The translations under genes and the position numbers were made by a program. Under the pieces are notes generated by a model. The model was given only the letters and a program-made list of their open reading frames with translations, ran no database searches and was not told where the DNA came from. Shown here piece after piece: positions 27,106 to 37,043 of a DNA stretch of 64,000 nucleotides (position 1 is its first letter; every line of letters starts with the position of its first letter). Source of the DNA: Rhizobium nepotum 39/7 (GTDB lineage Bacteria > Pseudomonadota > Alphaproteobacteria > Rhizobiales > Rhizobiaceae); the NCBI RefSeq assembly GCF_000949865.1, contig NZ_JWJH01000004.1:124001-188000 (forward strand), given 5' to 3'.

Positions 27106-27465
27106 ATGAAGACAAAGACGGCGACACGATTGGCAGCTATCCTGGCAGCGGTTCTACTGAGCGCTTCTGCGGAGGCGCAGACCGTTTTTCAGAACGGTTT
27201 TGCCCCGGCGCCTGACGCCTATGCGAACCTGCCAGGCGTCAAGGACCCGCGAACGCTGCAACCCAAGGTCCGCTACAACTGTCATAGCGAACTTGGTACG
27301 ACCGGCTATTCACGAGGTCCCCACCGGGATGTTTTCGGCAGCCGCGGGCTTCCCGTTCAGGGTTACCGGTGCACCGATGAAAACGGCGTTTCCAGCTTCG
27401 GCGGCAGAAATCCGGTCTCCAAGGATTGGTATCCCGGCATCAATCCCGTTGATCCGACCTTCTGA
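27106..27465 (+). CDS. Small secreted protein of unknown function
   Basis: A 119-residue product that starts with a clear Sec signal peptide (MKTKTATRLAAILAAVLLSA, cleavage after AEAQ). The mature 95 residues hold two cysteines (in RYNCHSE and GYRCTDE) spaced about 30 apart, suitable for a periplasmic disulphide, and are rich in glycine and aromatic residues. I do not recognise a domain. It stands alone between the NlpC/P60 gene and pncB, with no operon partner. Confidence 0.7.
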   Translation: MKTKTATRLAAILAAVLLSASAEAQTVFQNGFAPAPDAYANLPGVKDPRTLQPKVRYNCHSELGTTGYSRGPHRDVFGSRGLPVQGYRCTDENGVSSFGGRNPVSKDWYPGINPVDPTF

Positions 27466-27542
27466 AGTAATATGACTTAAAGCGGCGTTTGCGCCGCCCG
27501 CACTCTGGACTTGTCGTCGCTTTTTCAGATAAATCTTTGACA

Positions 27543-27560
27543 TGACAGGTTGATACCTGT
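27543..27560. promoter_or_regulatory. Inverted repeat upstream of pncB
   Basis: GACAGG and CCTGTC form a perfect 6-bp inverted repeat around TTGATA, about 60 bases before the pncB start. It could be an operator or a small hairpin in the leader. A GCGGCG/CGCCGC hairpin at 27482-27497, without a T-run, lies just upstream. Confidence 0.4.
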
Positions 27561-27619
27561 CGAGGCGCGGGGTGACGTCGGCCCTGCCGATGTTACGGCC
27601 GATGTTAGGGAATGCGAGC

Positions 27620-28924
27620 ATGACGAAGACCGATATAGCAACCCGTGTCCACAATCACACCTGGAAGCTCGATCCGATCGTCCGCAGCCTGATCGATACG
27701 GATTTCTACAAGCTTTTGATGTTGCAGATGATCTGGAAGCTCTATCCGGAAGTCGACGCGACATTTTCTCTTATCAATCGCACCAAGACGGTGCGGCTAG
27801 CGGAAGAGATCGACGAGATGGAACTGCGCGAGCAGCTCGATCACGCACGCACCTTGCGCCTCTCCAAGAAGGAGAACATCTGGCTTGCGGGCAACACCTT
27901 TTATGGCCGCTCACAGATATTCGAGCCGGAATTCCTCTCTTGGCTTTCGAGCTATCAATTGCCGGAATATGAGCTTTTCAAGCGCGACGGGCAGTATGAG
28001 CTGAATTTCCATGGTCGCTGGATGGACACCACGCTCTGGGAGATTCCGGCGCTTGCAATCATAAACGAGCTGCGTTCGCGCAGCGCCATGCGCTCGCTCG
28101 GTTATTTCACGCTGGATGTTCTCTATGCCCGCGCCAAGGCCAAGATGTGGGAAAAGGTTGAGCGGCTGCGGGAACTGCCGGGTCTGCGCATTTCCGATTT
28201 CGGCACCCGCCGCCGCCACAGCTTCCTGTGGCAGCGCTGGTGCGTCGAGGCTCTGAAAGAAGGCATCGGGCCTGCCTTTACCGGCACGAGCAACGTCCTT
28301 CTCGCGATGGATTCCGATCTCGAAGCCGTCGGTACCAATGCACATGAATTGCCGATGGTGGTTGCAGCGCTCGCCCAGACGAATGAGGAGCTGGCCGCAG
28401 CGCCCTATCAGGTTCTGAAGGACTGGAACCGGCTTTACGGCGGTAATCTGCTGATCGTGCTGCCCGATGCCTTTGGCACGGCGGCTTTTCTGCGCAACGC
28501 ACCGGAATGGGTGGCGGACTGGACGGGCTTCCGTCCCGACAGCGCGCCGCCGATCGAAGGCGGGGAAAAGATCATCGACTGGTGGCAGAAGATGGGCCGT
28601 GACCCCCGTAAGAAGATGCTGATCTTCTCCGATGGTCTCGATGTCGATGCCATCGTCGACACCTACCGGCATTTCGAAGGCCGGGTGCGCATGAGCTTTG
28701 GCTGGGGCACCAATCTGACGAATGATTTTGCCGGATGCGCGCCGAAGACCATCGCCAGCCTCAAACCGATCTCCATCGTCTGCAAGGTCAGCGATGCCAA
28801 TGGCCGGCCGGCGGTGAAACTCTCCGACAATCCGCAAAAAGCGACGGGTGAGCCGGCCGAAGTGGAGCGCTATCTGAAGTTCTTCGGCGAGGAAGACCTC
28901 AAGGAGCAGAAGGTTCTGGTTTGA
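27620..28924 (+). CDS. pncB: Nicotinate phosphoribosyltransferase
   Basis: Cytosolic enzyme of the NAD salvage (Preiss-Handler) pathway that makes nicotinate mononucleotide from nicotinate, PRPP and ATP. With the ATG at 27620 the protein has 434 residues, the length I recall for Agrobacterium. [20 protein letters not shown] is the N-terminal signature, and [19 protein letters not shown] (phosphoribosyl site region), [10 protein letters not shown] and [13 protein letters not shown] are further conserved blocks. The frame is open 16 codons upstream, but the chosen start follows a GCGAGC-type weak ribosome site and matches known starts. Confidence 0.95.
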   Translation: MTKTDIATRVHNHTWKLDPIVRSLIDTDFYKLLMLQMIWKLYPEVDATFSLINRTKTVRLAEEIDEMELREQLDHARTLRLSKKENIWLAGNTFYGRSQIFEPEFLSWLSSYQLPEYELFKRDGQYELNFHGRWMDTTLWEIPALAIINELRSRSAMRSLGYFTLDVLYARAKAKMWEKVERLRELPGLRISDFGTRRRHSFLWQRWCVEALKEGIGPAFTGTSNVLLAMDSDLEAVGTNAHELPMVVAALAQTNEELAAAPYQVLKDWNRLYGGNLLIVLPDAFGTAAFLRNAPEWVADWTGFRPDSAPPIEGGEKIIDWWQKMGRDPRKKMLIFSDGLDVDAIVDTYRHFEGRVRMSFGWGTNLTNDFAGCAPKTIASLKPISIVCKVSDANGRPAVKLSDNPQKATGEPAEVERYLKFFGEEDLKEQKVLV

Positions 28925-28934
28925 GAGAAATGGA

Positions 28935-28959
28935 AGCGTTTCCCGTGAGGGGAAACGCT
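28935..28959. other. Hairpin between pncB and the leucyl aminopeptidase gene
   Basis: AGCGTTTCCC and GGGAAACGCT form a perfect 10-bp stem with a 5-base loop in the gap between convergent genes. It lacks a clean T-run on either strand, so termination is likely but not certain. Confidence 0.6.
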
Positions 28960-28996
28960 CCGTGGCAGTTCCGCTAAGAAACCATTTCTCGCTTTT

Positions 28997-30391
28997 TCAC
29001 TTTACGAAGTGATGCGCGATGTAATGGAAGAGCGCGCGGATGCCCTGGGCTTCTCCGCCGATGGAGGAGTGATGCCTCTCGCTCAAGGACCAGCCGTAAA
29101 TATCGAAATGCGCCCATTTTTTCGTGTTGGTGACGAAACGCTTGAGGAACAGGGCGGCGGTGATCGATCCGGCCATGCCGCCGGAAGGTGCATTGGTGAT
29201 ATCGGCGGCGCGTGAGCGAATATCCTTATCGTATCCCATGTAAAGCGGCATGCGCCACAACGGATCGTCGGTATCGATGCTGGCTTCGGCGATGTCATGG
29301 GCCAGATCGCTGTCATCGGTGTAGAACGGCGGCAGGTCCGGGCCGAGAGCGACACGGGCAGCACCCGTCAGCGTCGCCATGTCGATCATCAGGTCCGGCG
29401 CATCCTCATCGGCATAGGCCAGCGCATCGGCCAGAACGAGACGGCCTTCAGCATCCGTATTGTCGATCTGTACCGTCAGCCCCTTGCGGCTCTTGTAGAT
29501 ATCGCCGGGACGGAAGGCGTTGGCGGAAATGGAGTTTTCGACGGCGGGCACGAGGACGCGAAGATCGACCGGCAGCTTCGCATCCATGATCATCAACGCC
29601 AGACCGAGGACATTGGCCGCACCCCCCATATCCTTCTTCATCAGCGCCATGGAGGCGGCTGGCTTGATATCGAGACCGCCGGTATCGAAGCAGACGCCCT
29701 TACCGATGAGGGTCAGGCGCGGATTACCCTTCTTGCCCCAGTTCATCTCCAGAAGGCGCGGCGCGCTTTCGCTGGCGCGGCCGACGGCGTGGATGAGCGG
29801 GAAGTTTTCCTTCAGTAGGTCGTCGCCGGTAATGACGCTCACCTTTGCCTTGTAGTGGGCGGCAAGGCTGCGGAACGCGATTTCAAGCTCGTCCGGCCCC
29901 ATGTCGTTGGCCGGGACATTGATGAGGTCGCGTGCAAGGAAGACGCCGGCCAGGACGCGTTTGATCTCGCCATCTTCGGCATCCTGCGGAATGAGAAGCT
30001 TTGCCCCGCTGGTTTTGGTGGTCTTGTATTTGTCGAAGCGGTAGCTGCCGAGGCCGAAACCGAGCGCCAGACGATTGGCCGTCAATGGTGCGGTTTCGAT
30101 ATGCCACTCGCCTTCGGGCAGTTCGCGGGCCAGTTTCCCGGTGATGAACGGGATTTCGGACGGATTGCCGCCGAGGCCGAGAAGAACCCCGCCCAGCGAA
30201 CCATCGGAGGAGGGAACGAGCAATACGGCGCCCGCCTCTGCCTTGAAGCCCGCTTTTTTCGCCCAGTCCAGAGCAACAGGATCGATGGCGCCCTGTTCGA
30301 TATGGGCTGGCGTGACGGCGAAAACCGGCAGGGTGCTGCCGGCCTTGGAGCTGAAAGGGGTCGGGCGTTCGATGAACTGATAGGGCGCCAT
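28997..30391 (-). CDS. M17 family leucyl aminopeptidase
   Basis: A 464-residue cytosolic metallo-aminopeptidase. The C-terminal catalytic domain has the family signature NTDAEGRLVLADALAYA (about residues 311-327), KGVCFDTGGLDIKPAASMALMKKDMGGAA (about 231-259) and the metal ligands within them. The N-terminal domain (1-about 150) is the less conserved M17 cap. The active-site lysine lies in GLDIKP. It probably degrades peptides released by uptake or turnover. It is convergent with pncB and stands alone; PepA-type regulatory roles are known in E. coli but not implied here. Confidence 0.92.
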   Translation of the reverse strand: MAPYQFIERPTPFSSKAGSTLPVFAVTPAHIEQGAIDPVALDWAKKAGFKAEAGAVLLVPSSDGSLGGVLLGLGGNPSEIPFITGKLARELPEGEWHIETAPLTANRLALGFGLGSYRFDKYKTTKTSGAKLLIPQDAEDGEIKRVLAGVFLARDLINVPANDMGPDELEIAFRSLAAHYKAKVSVITGDDLLKENFPLIHAVGRASESAPRLLEMNWGKKGNPRLTLIGKGVCFDTGGLDIKPAASMALMKKDMGGAANVLGLALMIMDAKLPVDLRVLVPAVENSISANAFRPGDIYKSRKGLTVQIDNTDAEGRLVLADALAYADEDAPDLMIDMATLTGAARVALGPDLPPFYTDDSDLAHDIAEASIDTDDPLWRMPLYMGYDKDIRSRAADITNAPSGGMAGSITAALFLKRFVTNTKKWAHFDIYGWSLSERHHSSIGGEAQGIRALFHYIAHHFVK

Positions 30392-30533
30392 GGTCTGCTT
30401 TCGTAACTGTCGAGAATCGGTGCGATTAACGCTCTGTTAGGGTTAACAGATTATTGCTTAAGCGAAAGTTGCGTCATGTGAGTCTGTCGTATGTCGGGCG
30501 CAAGATCGATAATTCTTGGGCGGGGGCGCTGCC

Positions 30534-31358
30534 ATGACTGCATTTTCTTTGAGAGAGACGGGTCGGGCAGGATTGCTGCGGGGAGCATGTCTCGCGGCGC
30601 TGGTTCTAACCGTTTCCGGCTGCGCGAGCACCAACAAGCCGGATCGCATGTCGACCGGCTCCATTCCCGCTGCCACGCGCTCCTATGACCACATGAACAT
30701 GGATCAGCTGCGGCAGGCGGAAGAGACGGCGGGCAAAGCCTATGAACGTAGACCCAAGGACAGGTCCGTCGGCATGAACTATGCCAACGTGCTGATGATG
30801 ACCGGCAAGAACACGCAGGCGCTCGCGGTGATGCAGCAGATCGCCATCGCCAATCCGGCCGACCGTGAAGTCCTTGCCGCCTATGGCAAGGCGCAGGCAG
30901 CGTCAGGCCAGCTCGAACAGGCCCTTTCGACCATCCAGAGAGCGCAGACACCCGACCGTCCCGACTGGCGCCTTTATTCCGCCGAAGGCGCCGTGCTCGA
31001 CCAGCTTGGACGGTCGAACGAGGCGCGCACCAAATACCGGCAGGCGCTTGATCTCAAGCCGAACGATCCGAGCGTGCTTTCGAACCTTGGAATGTCCTAC
31101 GTCCTGTCGAGCGATCCCCGTACCGCCGAAACATATCTGCAATCGGCCATCGCCCAGCCTGGCGCCGACAGCCGCGTCCGCCAGAACCTTGCACTCGTGG
31201 TGGGTCTCCAGGGACGCTTCGCCGAAGCCGAACGCATCGCGGTTCAGGAACTCTCGCCACAGCAGGCGCAGGCAAATCTCGGTTATCTGCGTGCAATGCT
31301 TTCGCAGCAGAATTCCTGGCAGCAACTGGCGAAGAAAGACAAAAAGCCGGCAGGCTGA
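30534..31358 (+). CDS. tadD: TadD-like tetratricopeptide lipoprotein, pilus assembly
   Basis: A 274-residue outer-membrane lipoprotein candidate. The signal peptide ends in a lipobox (LVLTVSGC, cysteine about residue 27). Roughly five tetratricopeptide repeats follow, for example AYGKAQAASGQLEQALSTIQRAQ and ARTKYRQALDLKPNDPSVLSNLGMSYV. In Tad systems TadD acts as the pilotin-like helper for secretin assembly. It faces the tadC end of the Ctp cluster, being convergent with it. The ATG at 30534 is preferred over upstream frame because it gives the lipoprotein signal directly. Confidence 0.87.
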   Translation: MTAFSLRETGRAGLLRGACLAALVLTVSGCASTNKPDRMSTGSIPAATRSYDHMNMDQLRQAEETAGKAYERRPKDRSVGMNYANVLMMTGKNTQALAVMQQIAIANPADREVLAAYGKAQAASGQLEQALSTIQRAQTPDRPDWRLYSAEGAVLDQLGRSNEARTKYRQALDLKPNDPSVLSNLGMSYVLSSDPRTAETYLQSAIAQPGADSRVRQNLALVVGLQGRFAEAERIAVQELSPQQAQANLGYLRAMLSQQNSWQQLAKKDKKPAG

Positions 31359-31460
31359 TGAGTTTTTAGATGTCCCCCATCAATGCCGGCACGCGGATAA
31401 ATTATTCACAGTTCCGCTTCGCGTTGCGCTGCCGCCTGAAATGCCGGCGCGTTTCCTGTG

Positions 31461-32447
31461 TCAGAACGTATCGGCAACGCGAATCCCGGCCGGCCCAAGA
31501 ATGACCGCGATGAGCACCGGCAGGAAAAATATTATCATCGGCACTGTCAGTTTCGGCGGCAGGGCGGCGGCCTTCTTTTCAGCCTCGTTCATCCGCTCGT
31601 CGCGACCTTCCTGCGCGAGAACACGCAGCGCCTGAGCCAGCGGCGTGCCGTATCTTTCCGCCTGGATAAGCGCCTGTACCACGCTTTTGACGCCATCCAG
31701 CTGGGTACGCATGCCAAAATTCTCAAGGGCGATGCGCCGGTCCTGAAGGAAGGACAGTTCCGCTGTCGTCAGCATCATTTCCTCCGCCAGTTCGGGTGAC
31801 TGCTCGCCCATCTCTTCCGCCACGCGACGCATGGCAGCCTCCATGGACACGCCTGATTCGATGCAGATCAGCATCAGGTCCAGCGCATCCGGCCACGCCC
31901 GCTTGATTGACGCCTGCCGCTTGTTCATGCGGTTCGAAACATAGATATTGGGTGCATAGAAACCCAGATAGCCGAAAATAAGCACCGCCATCAGCCGGAC
32001 GACGAAAGCCTTGTCCGCGAGGTTTCCAAGAACGAAGACCCAGGTAAAGGCCACAACAAGAAAAACGAACGGCAACAGGAACCGGGCGGCAAGAAACGTG
32101 TTGAGTGCGTTTTGTGAACGAAAACCCGCTGCGCGCAGCTTGTTCATCGTGTTCTTGTCAGCAAGTGCTTCCTGGAGGTTGAATTTCTCGACGATACGGC
32201 GTGCGGATTTGTTGTTGTTGCCACGCAGGGAAGCCTTACCGTCTCTGGTGGCGGTGGCCAGACGTTCGCGCTCGCGGCTGCGAATGAGATCGCGCTCCGA
32301 TGACACGGCTTTCATGCGCTTGGCGAAGTCTTTTCGCTCGAAGAACGGCATGATGAGCGTATAGAGGGTCGCAAAAACCGCAAGCGTGACGAGAATGGCG
32401 ATGATCGTCTGCGGGTCCGTCAGGCTGGAAAAGAAGCTTCCTGTCAT
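31461..32447 (-). CDS. tadC: Flp pilus inner-membrane platform protein TadC (CtpI)
   Basis: A 328-residue protein of the type II secretion F family, the last gene of the pilus operon. It has an N-terminal membrane helix (IAILVTLAVFATLYTLIMPFF), a charged cytoplasmic segment, and a T2SSF domain with LMLICIESGVSMEAAMRRVAEEMGEQSPELAEE near residues 191-223. The C-terminus has hydrophobic segments (MIIFFLPVLIAVILGPAGI). With TadB it forms the platform around the TadA ATPase. In A. tumefaciens the gene order ctpA-I is described, and this corresponds to CtpI. tadB lies 10 bases upstream. Confidence 0.92.
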   Translation of the reverse strand: MTGSFFSSLTDPQTIIAILVTLAVFATLYTLIMPFFERKDFAKRMKAVSSERDLIRSRERERLATATRDGKASLRGNNNKSARRIVEKFNLQEALADKNTMNKLRAAGFRSQNALNTFLAARFLLPFVFLVVAFTWVFVLGNLADKAFVVRLMAVLIFGYLGFYAPNIYVSNRMNKRQASIKRAWPDALDLMLICIESGVSMEAAMRRVAEEMGEQSPELAEEMMLTTAELSFLQDRRIALENFGMRTQLDGVKSVVQALIQAERYGTPLAQALRVLAQEGRDERMNEAEKKAAALPPKLTVPMIIFFLPVLIAVILGPAGIRVADTF

Positions 32448-32457
32448 GGTCGTGCCC

Positions 32458-33462
32458 TCATATGTCGAAATTGATCATTTGGCGCATGATGAAGATCCCG
32501 ATCAGCATCCATAACCCCGACGCGCCCAGAATGATGTGCCCGCGTATGTCGGTGAAGAGCACCGACAGATAGTCGGGCGAGGTGAAGTGGACCAGCATCA
32601 TGACGATGAAAGGCAGTGCGCCAATGATAACGGCTGAGGCCTTCGCCTCCATCGACAGCGCGTTGACTTTCGCACGCATTTTCCTGCGGTCACGCAGGAC
32701 TTTCGACAAGTTGGACAGTGCTTCCGAAAGGTTGCCGCCCGCCTGCGCCTGAATATTGATGACGGTGCTGAAGAAACTCACTTCGAAAAGCGGCATGGTC
32801 AGCATCATGCGCTCGATGCCCTGAGGAATGCCGATCCCGACCTGTTGTGCATCGACGACACGCTGAAACTCCGATTTCACCGGTTCCTGGCCGTCCGATG
32901 CGATCAGTCGCACGGCGTCGTTCAGCGGCAATCCGGATTTGATCGACCGGCACATGACATCCAGCGCATTGGGAAATTCCTCGAGGAATTTTTTCTGCCG
33001 TCGCTTGAGTATAAACGCCAAAACCCATCGCGGCAGTCCCAACGCCACGACGGCTCCTATGAGCAGAGCGATAAGCAACGACAGGCCATAAAGAAGCGCG
33101 ATGAGAATGGAGAAGGCGGCCGCGCCTGCGCTCAGCAGGTGGAATTGCCGAACGGAAAGTTGCAGCCCCACCTGAACCAGCTTGTCACGCAAACCGACAT
33201 TCTTTGCTTTCTTCGCCTTTTCGCTTTGTTTCTTTTCCATATCGCGCAGGTTGTCCTGCATGGACTTGCGGCGTTTGCCGAGTTCCTGGACCCGGTCCCG
33301 CGCAGCTTTGATGTTTGCGTGATCCGTTTCGGCGGCCTTGACCCGCTTGAAGCGGCTGGTGGTCTTTTTTTCGACCTCTATCTGCTGGAAAAGGAAGGCG
33401 TAAGCCAGCGCCCCTGCCGAAATTGCGACAAGTGCGGCCAGTAACAGGATTGTGGGGTCCAT
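32458..33462 (-). CDS. tadB: Flp pilus inner-membrane platform protein TadB (CtpH)
   Basis: A 334-residue platform protein paired with TadC. It begins with a membrane helix (ILLLAALVAISAGALAYAFLF), then a strongly basic coiled-coil-like cytoplasmic region (about residues 30-95). The T2SSF domain contains LDVMCRSIKSGLPLNDAVRLIASDGQEPVKSEF. Two helices close the sequence. It sits 15 bases downstream of the tadA stop and 10 bases upstream of the tadC start, so it is clearly cotranscribed with them. Confidence 0.92.
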   Translation of the reverse strand: MDPTILLLAALVAISAGALAYAFLFQQIEVEKKTTSRFKRVKAAETDHANIKAARDRVQELGKRRKSMQDNLRDMEKKQSEKAKKAKNVGLRDKLVQVGLQLSVRQFHLLSAGAAAFSILIALLYGLSLLIALLIGAVVALGLPRWVLAFILKRRQKKFLEEFPNALDVMCRSIKSGLPLNDAVRLIASDGQEPVKSEFQRVVDAQQVGIGIPQGIERMMLTMPLFEVSFFSTVINIQAQAGGNLSEALSNLSKVLRDRRKMRAKVNALSMEAKASAVIIGALPFIVMMLVHFTSPDYLSVLFTDIRGHIILGASGLWMLIGIFIMRQMINFDI

Positions 33463-33477
33463 GGCGGTCGCCTTCCC

Positions 33478-34950
33478 TTAGGATGTCTTTTCCATTTCAT
33501 CGAGCGCGGTCGCCAGGCGTTTTTCCTCGCCGTAATAGCGGGCGCGATCCCAGAAATGGGGTTTGCTGATGCCCGTGGAGACGTGTTTGCCGATCAGCTT
33601 GCCATGCGCGTCTTCACCGTCGATTTCGTATCGCATCAGATCCTGGGTCACGATGACGTCGCCTTCCATGCCCATCACTTCGGTGATCTGCGTTATCCGG
33701 CGCGAGCCGTCGCGCAGGCGTGCGGCCTGAATGACGATATCGATCGAGCCCGAAATGATCTCGCGCACCGTCTTTGCCGGCAGAGTGAAGCCGCCCATGG
33801 CGATCATCGATTCGATACGGCTGAGGCATTCCCGCGGCGTATTGGCGTGGAGCGTGCCCATCGAGCCGTCGTGACCGGTGTTCATCGCCTGAAGAAGGTC
33901 GAAAACCTCCGGTCCGCGGACTTCGCCGACGATGATGCGTTCGGGCCGCATGCGAAGGCAGTTCTTGATCAGATCACGCATGGTGATCTCACCTTCTCCT
34001 TCGATATTCGGCGGGCGCGTTTCCAGCCTCACCACATGCGGCTGCTGAAGTTGCAGTTCGGCGGTGTCCTCGCAGGTGATGACGCGTTCATCCTTGTCGA
34101 TGAAGCTTGTCAGGCAATTGAGAAGAGTGGTCTTGCCTGAGCCGGTGCCGCCCGAGATGACGACATTGCAGCGGACGCGGCCGATGATCTTGAGCAGGGT
34201 TGCGCCTTCGGGCGTGATCGCGCCGAAACGCACGAGCTGGTCAAGCGTGAGCTTGTCCCGTTTGAATTTTCGGATCGTCAGCGCCGGACCGTCGATGGCG
34301 AGCGGCGGCGCGATGACGTTGACACGCGATCCATCCGGCAGGCGGGCGTCACATATCGGGCTCGATTCGTCCACGCGCCGGCCGACCTGACTGACGATGC
34401 GCTGGCAGATGGAAAGCAATTGATTATTGTCGCGGAAGCGGATGTCGGATTCGATGGTCTTGCCGCCGACTTCGATGAAGGTCTGGCCGGAACCGTTGAC
34501 CATGATATCGGCAATGTCGTCGCGTGCCAGAAGCGGCTCCAGCGGCCCGTAACCAAGAACGTCGTTGCAGATGTCTTCGAGCAGCTCTTCCTGCTCGGCG
34601 ATGGACATGGCGAAATTCTTGATCGTGATGATGTCATTGACGATATCACGAATTTCCTCGCGCGCGCTCTCCGCGTCCAGCTTGGCGAGCTGTGAAAGGT
34701 CGATCGTATCGATGAGCGCGGAAAACACCTGGCTCTTGGTATTGTAATAATCTTCCGTGCGGGCGCGTTTTTTCTGCGGCGATTGCGCCGATGCCTGCGT
34801 GTGGCGCGTTGCCGGCGATTGGCCGGGCTCCAAAGTGTCGATCGTCAGAGACCGGGGCTCGGACGTCGTCGTCGCCTGCGGCATGGCAGGCACGACAAAC
34901 TCCGGCTTTATGGTTCTGACCGGGCCTTCTGGCCCCCGTTTTCCGAACAT
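33478..34950 (-). CDS. tadA: Flp pilus assembly ATPase TadA/CpaF (CtpG)
   Basis: Hexameric secretion ATPase of 490 residues that powers extension, and in some systems retraction, of the Flp pilus. Walker [11 protein letters not shown] is near residues 266-275, the Asp box [20 protein letters not shown] follows, and Walker B is [15 protein letters not shown]. The first 75 residues are a variable, proline- and threonine-containing region. The C-terminus has the [22 protein letters not shown] histidine box. It lies between tadZ (32 bases upstream) and tadB, and corresponds to CtpG of A. tumefaciens. Confidence 0.95.
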   Translation of the reverse strand: MFGKRGPEGPVRTIKPEFVVPAMPQATTTSEPRSLTIDTLEPGQSPATRHTQASAQSPQKKRARTEDYYNTKSQVFSALIDTIDLSQLAKLDAESAREEIRDIVNDIITIKNFAMSIAEQEELLEDICNDVLGYGPLEPLLARDDIADIMVNGSGQTFIEVGGKTIESDIRFRDNNQLLSICQRIVSQVGRRVDESSPICDARLPDGSRVNVIAPPLAIDGPALTIRKFKRDKLTLDQLVRFGAITPEGATLLKIIGRVRCNVVISGGTGSGKTTLLNCLTSFIDKDERVITCEDTAELQLQQPHVVRLETRPPNIEGEGEITMRDLIKNCLRMRPERIIVGEVRGPEVFDLLQAMNTGHDGSMGTLHANTPRECLSRIESMIAMGGFTLPAKTVREIISGSIDIVIQAARLRDGSRRITQITEVMGMEGDVIVTQDLMRYEIDGEDAHGKLIGKHVSTGISKPHFWDRARYYGEEKRLATALDEMEKTS

Positions 34951-34982
34951 TGGCGTTTCCGTCTAAAGGCGCAAAAGGGAGC

Positions 34983-36263
34983 CTATTTGCGCTTGAGAAT
35001 ATTCTTGAGCTTGTCCAGGCCGCCGCGCCTGCTTTTGCGCAGAACGGTACGGCCTGTGATGGTATGGGCGATTTGCGAGAAAGTTTCCGCGATCTGGGAT
35101 TTTTCATCCATCTCGCTGATCATGCGCCCGCTGTTGGCAGCGTTTCCGAAGAGCACGGTGTCGAATGGAATGATGGCGATCGGTTCGATTTCCAGCGGGT
35201 CGAGAAAGTCAGCCGGGGCGATTTCCGGGCGTTTCGGCATGCCGACCTGATTGAGAATGAGGTGCGGCAACTTGTCGTTGGGCCTCAGCTTTATCAGCGC
35301 ATCGAACAGGTTCTTCGTGTTGCGAAGATTTGCGAGATCCGGCACTGCCGTAATGACCACCTCGTCCGCTTCCGCAAGCACTGCCCGCGTCCAGTCGCAC
35401 CATTGGTGGGGAAGGTCGAGGACCGCGACGGGCGCGCTACGCTGCAAAACCTCCAGGATCGGCAGAAACGCCTGGCGATCGAGATCGTAGGTCCTGTCGA
35501 GGAGCGACGGTGCCGCCAGCAGCGACAGATGGTCGGAACATTTCGTTAGCAGACGGTCGAGGAATACCTCGTCCAGCCGTTCCGGCGAGAAGACCGCTTC
35601 CGCCATGCCCTGTGCGGGATCCTGATCGAAATCGATGTTGGCCGTGCCATAGGCAAGATCCATATCCGCCAGAATGGTTTCGGTGGAAAACAGGGTGGAG
35701 ATGCCGAAGGCGCAATTATGCGCGATCGTCGACGAACCCACCCCGCCTTTTGCACCGATGAAGGCGATGTTGCGGCCAAGCGGCTCTGCCTCCGGATCAA
35801 CGAAGATCGTCGTGATCGAGGCCAATAGATCGGCCATGTTGATTGGGGCGACGAGATATTCGGATATGCCGTTGCGGATGAGATCGCGATAAAGCGTTAT
35901 GTCGTTGTGCCGGCCGACGATGATGACACGGGTGGTGGGGTCGCAAACTTCCGCCAGGGGTGCGAGATCATCCAGCAGCGAAGCGGGTGAACCCGCCGTT
36001 TCGAGAACGATGAGATTGGGCGTGGGTGAGGCGGAGAACATGGTCGCCGCCGCGTTGATATCGCCCTTGGTTACCCGCAGCGTGACCTTGCTCATGCGCC
36101 TGTCGCTGGACAAGGCATCCATCACGCGCTGCATGTTTTCACTGACGCAGAATGCATGGACGGAGATGCGGGGCAGGGGCCGCAGGCGATCCATATCCGC
36201 GGCACGCGCAGGCTCGGCTTCTGCGTCGCCGCCTGACTTGATATCGTATTCTACAGCGCTCAT
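34983..36263 (-). CDS. cpaE: Pilus localisation protein TadZ/CpaE (CtpF)
   Basis: A 426-residue ParA/MinD-like protein that positions the pilus machine. The N-terminal half is a receiver-like domain (SVHAFCVSENMQRVMDALSSDRRM, to about residue 145) lacking an obvious phosphorylation aspartate set. The C-terminal half is an atypical MinD/ParA fold with the deviant P-loop GAKGGVGSSTIAHN near residues 170-183. The ATG at 36263 follows AGGAAAGACG. The open frame continues 33 codons upstream into cpaD and is not used. The gene corresponds to CtpF. Confidence 0.92.
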   Translation of the reverse strand: MSAVEYDIKSGGDAEAEPARAADMDRLRPLPRISVHAFCVSENMQRVMDALSSDRRMSKVTLRVTKGDINAAATMFSASPTPNLIVLETAGSPASLLDDLAPLAEVCDPTTRVIIVGRHNDITLYRDLIRNGISEYLVAPINMADLLASITTIFVDPEAEPLGRNIAFIGAKGGVGSSTIAHNCAFGISTLFSTETILADMDLAYGTANIDFDQDPAQGMAEAVFSPERLDEVFLDRLLTKCSDHLSLLAAPSLLDRTYDLDRQAFLPILEVLQRSAPVAVLDLPHQWCDWTRAVLAEADEVVITAVPDLANLRNTKNLFDALIKLRPNDKLPHLILNQVGMPKRPEIAPADFLDPLEIEPIAIIPFDTVLFGNAANSGRMISEMDEKSQIAETFSQIAHTITGRTVLRKSRRGGLDKLKNILKRK

Positions 36264-36297
36264 CGTCTTTCCTGCCGTGACAGTTGTTGAAACCGCA

Positions 36298-36987
36298 TCA
36301 ATCTGTTGCCGCCGGAGTCTTGCCGCGATAGGTATCGATGACGACCGCACGGCGCTCCGCATCGATCGGGCTCATGCCGCGCGGGCCAACCAGATCCATC
36401 GGATTGGCAATCTGTGCCGCGAGATTGCTTTGGGATGCGCATCCGAAATTGTACCAGTTCTTGTTGGCAGAGGTGTTGTCCGAAAGGTCTTCGGGCCACT
36501 GACCGCATTGGCCGGTCATGGCGGTCACGGCCACGTAGCTCAGGCGAATGGGGGCGGCGTCGCCGTTCGGGGATGCGGAGTAACGCGTTTCCATGATCTT
36601 GCCCGAGGGCACACCGGCGCCGGAAAGCGTGGAGCGGATTTGTTTCGCCATTCTGGATGCGGTTGCCGAATTGGCCGAACCCGATGGCGTCTGAATATTG
36701 ATGATCCCCGTCGACATCGAGGCATAATTCTGGGCGAAACCTCGGACGTTATCCGCCATCGCTGTGGTCAGCCGGCCATCACCCGCCGAAACCGGAATAT
36801 CCAGCGAATGCTCGGCTTCCGACAGGGTGATCGGATGGCGTGTGCGATAATCGTCGGGAATGGCGTTGGTCGTCATCGGGTCTCGCGCGCAGCCCTGCAA
36901 CAGGCTGGCGGCAAGCGCGACCATGGCGACGAGACCGGCCCGTCTGCCGGACAGGTTGAGGGAAAAGGAGGAAGAGGTTTCCTGCAT
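36298..36987 (-). CDS. cpaD: Pilus assembly lipoprotein CpaD (CtpE)
   Basis: Periplasmic or outer-membrane-associated lipoprotein of the CpaD family. With the ATG at 36987 it has 229 residues and follows a good ribosome site (AGGAAACGTC). The lipobox LLQGC is near residue 32, after the positively charged NLSGRR and a hydrophobic core. A start 20 codons earlier at 37047 overlaps the cpaC stop as ATGA, so a coupled longer form is possible. Family blocks include DDYRTRHPITLSEAEHSLDIPVS and NFGCASQSNLAAQIANPMDLVGPRGM. It acts with the CpaC secretin in the outer-membrane part of the pilus. Confidence 0.9.
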   Translation of the reverse strand: MQETSSSFSLNLSGRRAGLVAMVALAASLLQGCARDPMTTNAIPDDYRTRHPITLSEAEHSLDIPVSAGDGRLTTAMADNVRGFAQNYASMSTGIINIQTPSGSANSATASRMAKQIRSTLSGAGVPSGKIMETRYSASPNGDAAPIRLSYVAVTAMTGQCGQWPEDLSDNTSANKNWYNFGCASQSNLAAQIANPMDLVGPRGMSPIDAERRAVVIDTYRGKTPAATD

Positions 36988-37043
36988 GACGTTTCCTGCC
37001 CGGACCGGGCTTGCTCTGAGAAAGGGATTTCGTGCGCGTGTCG

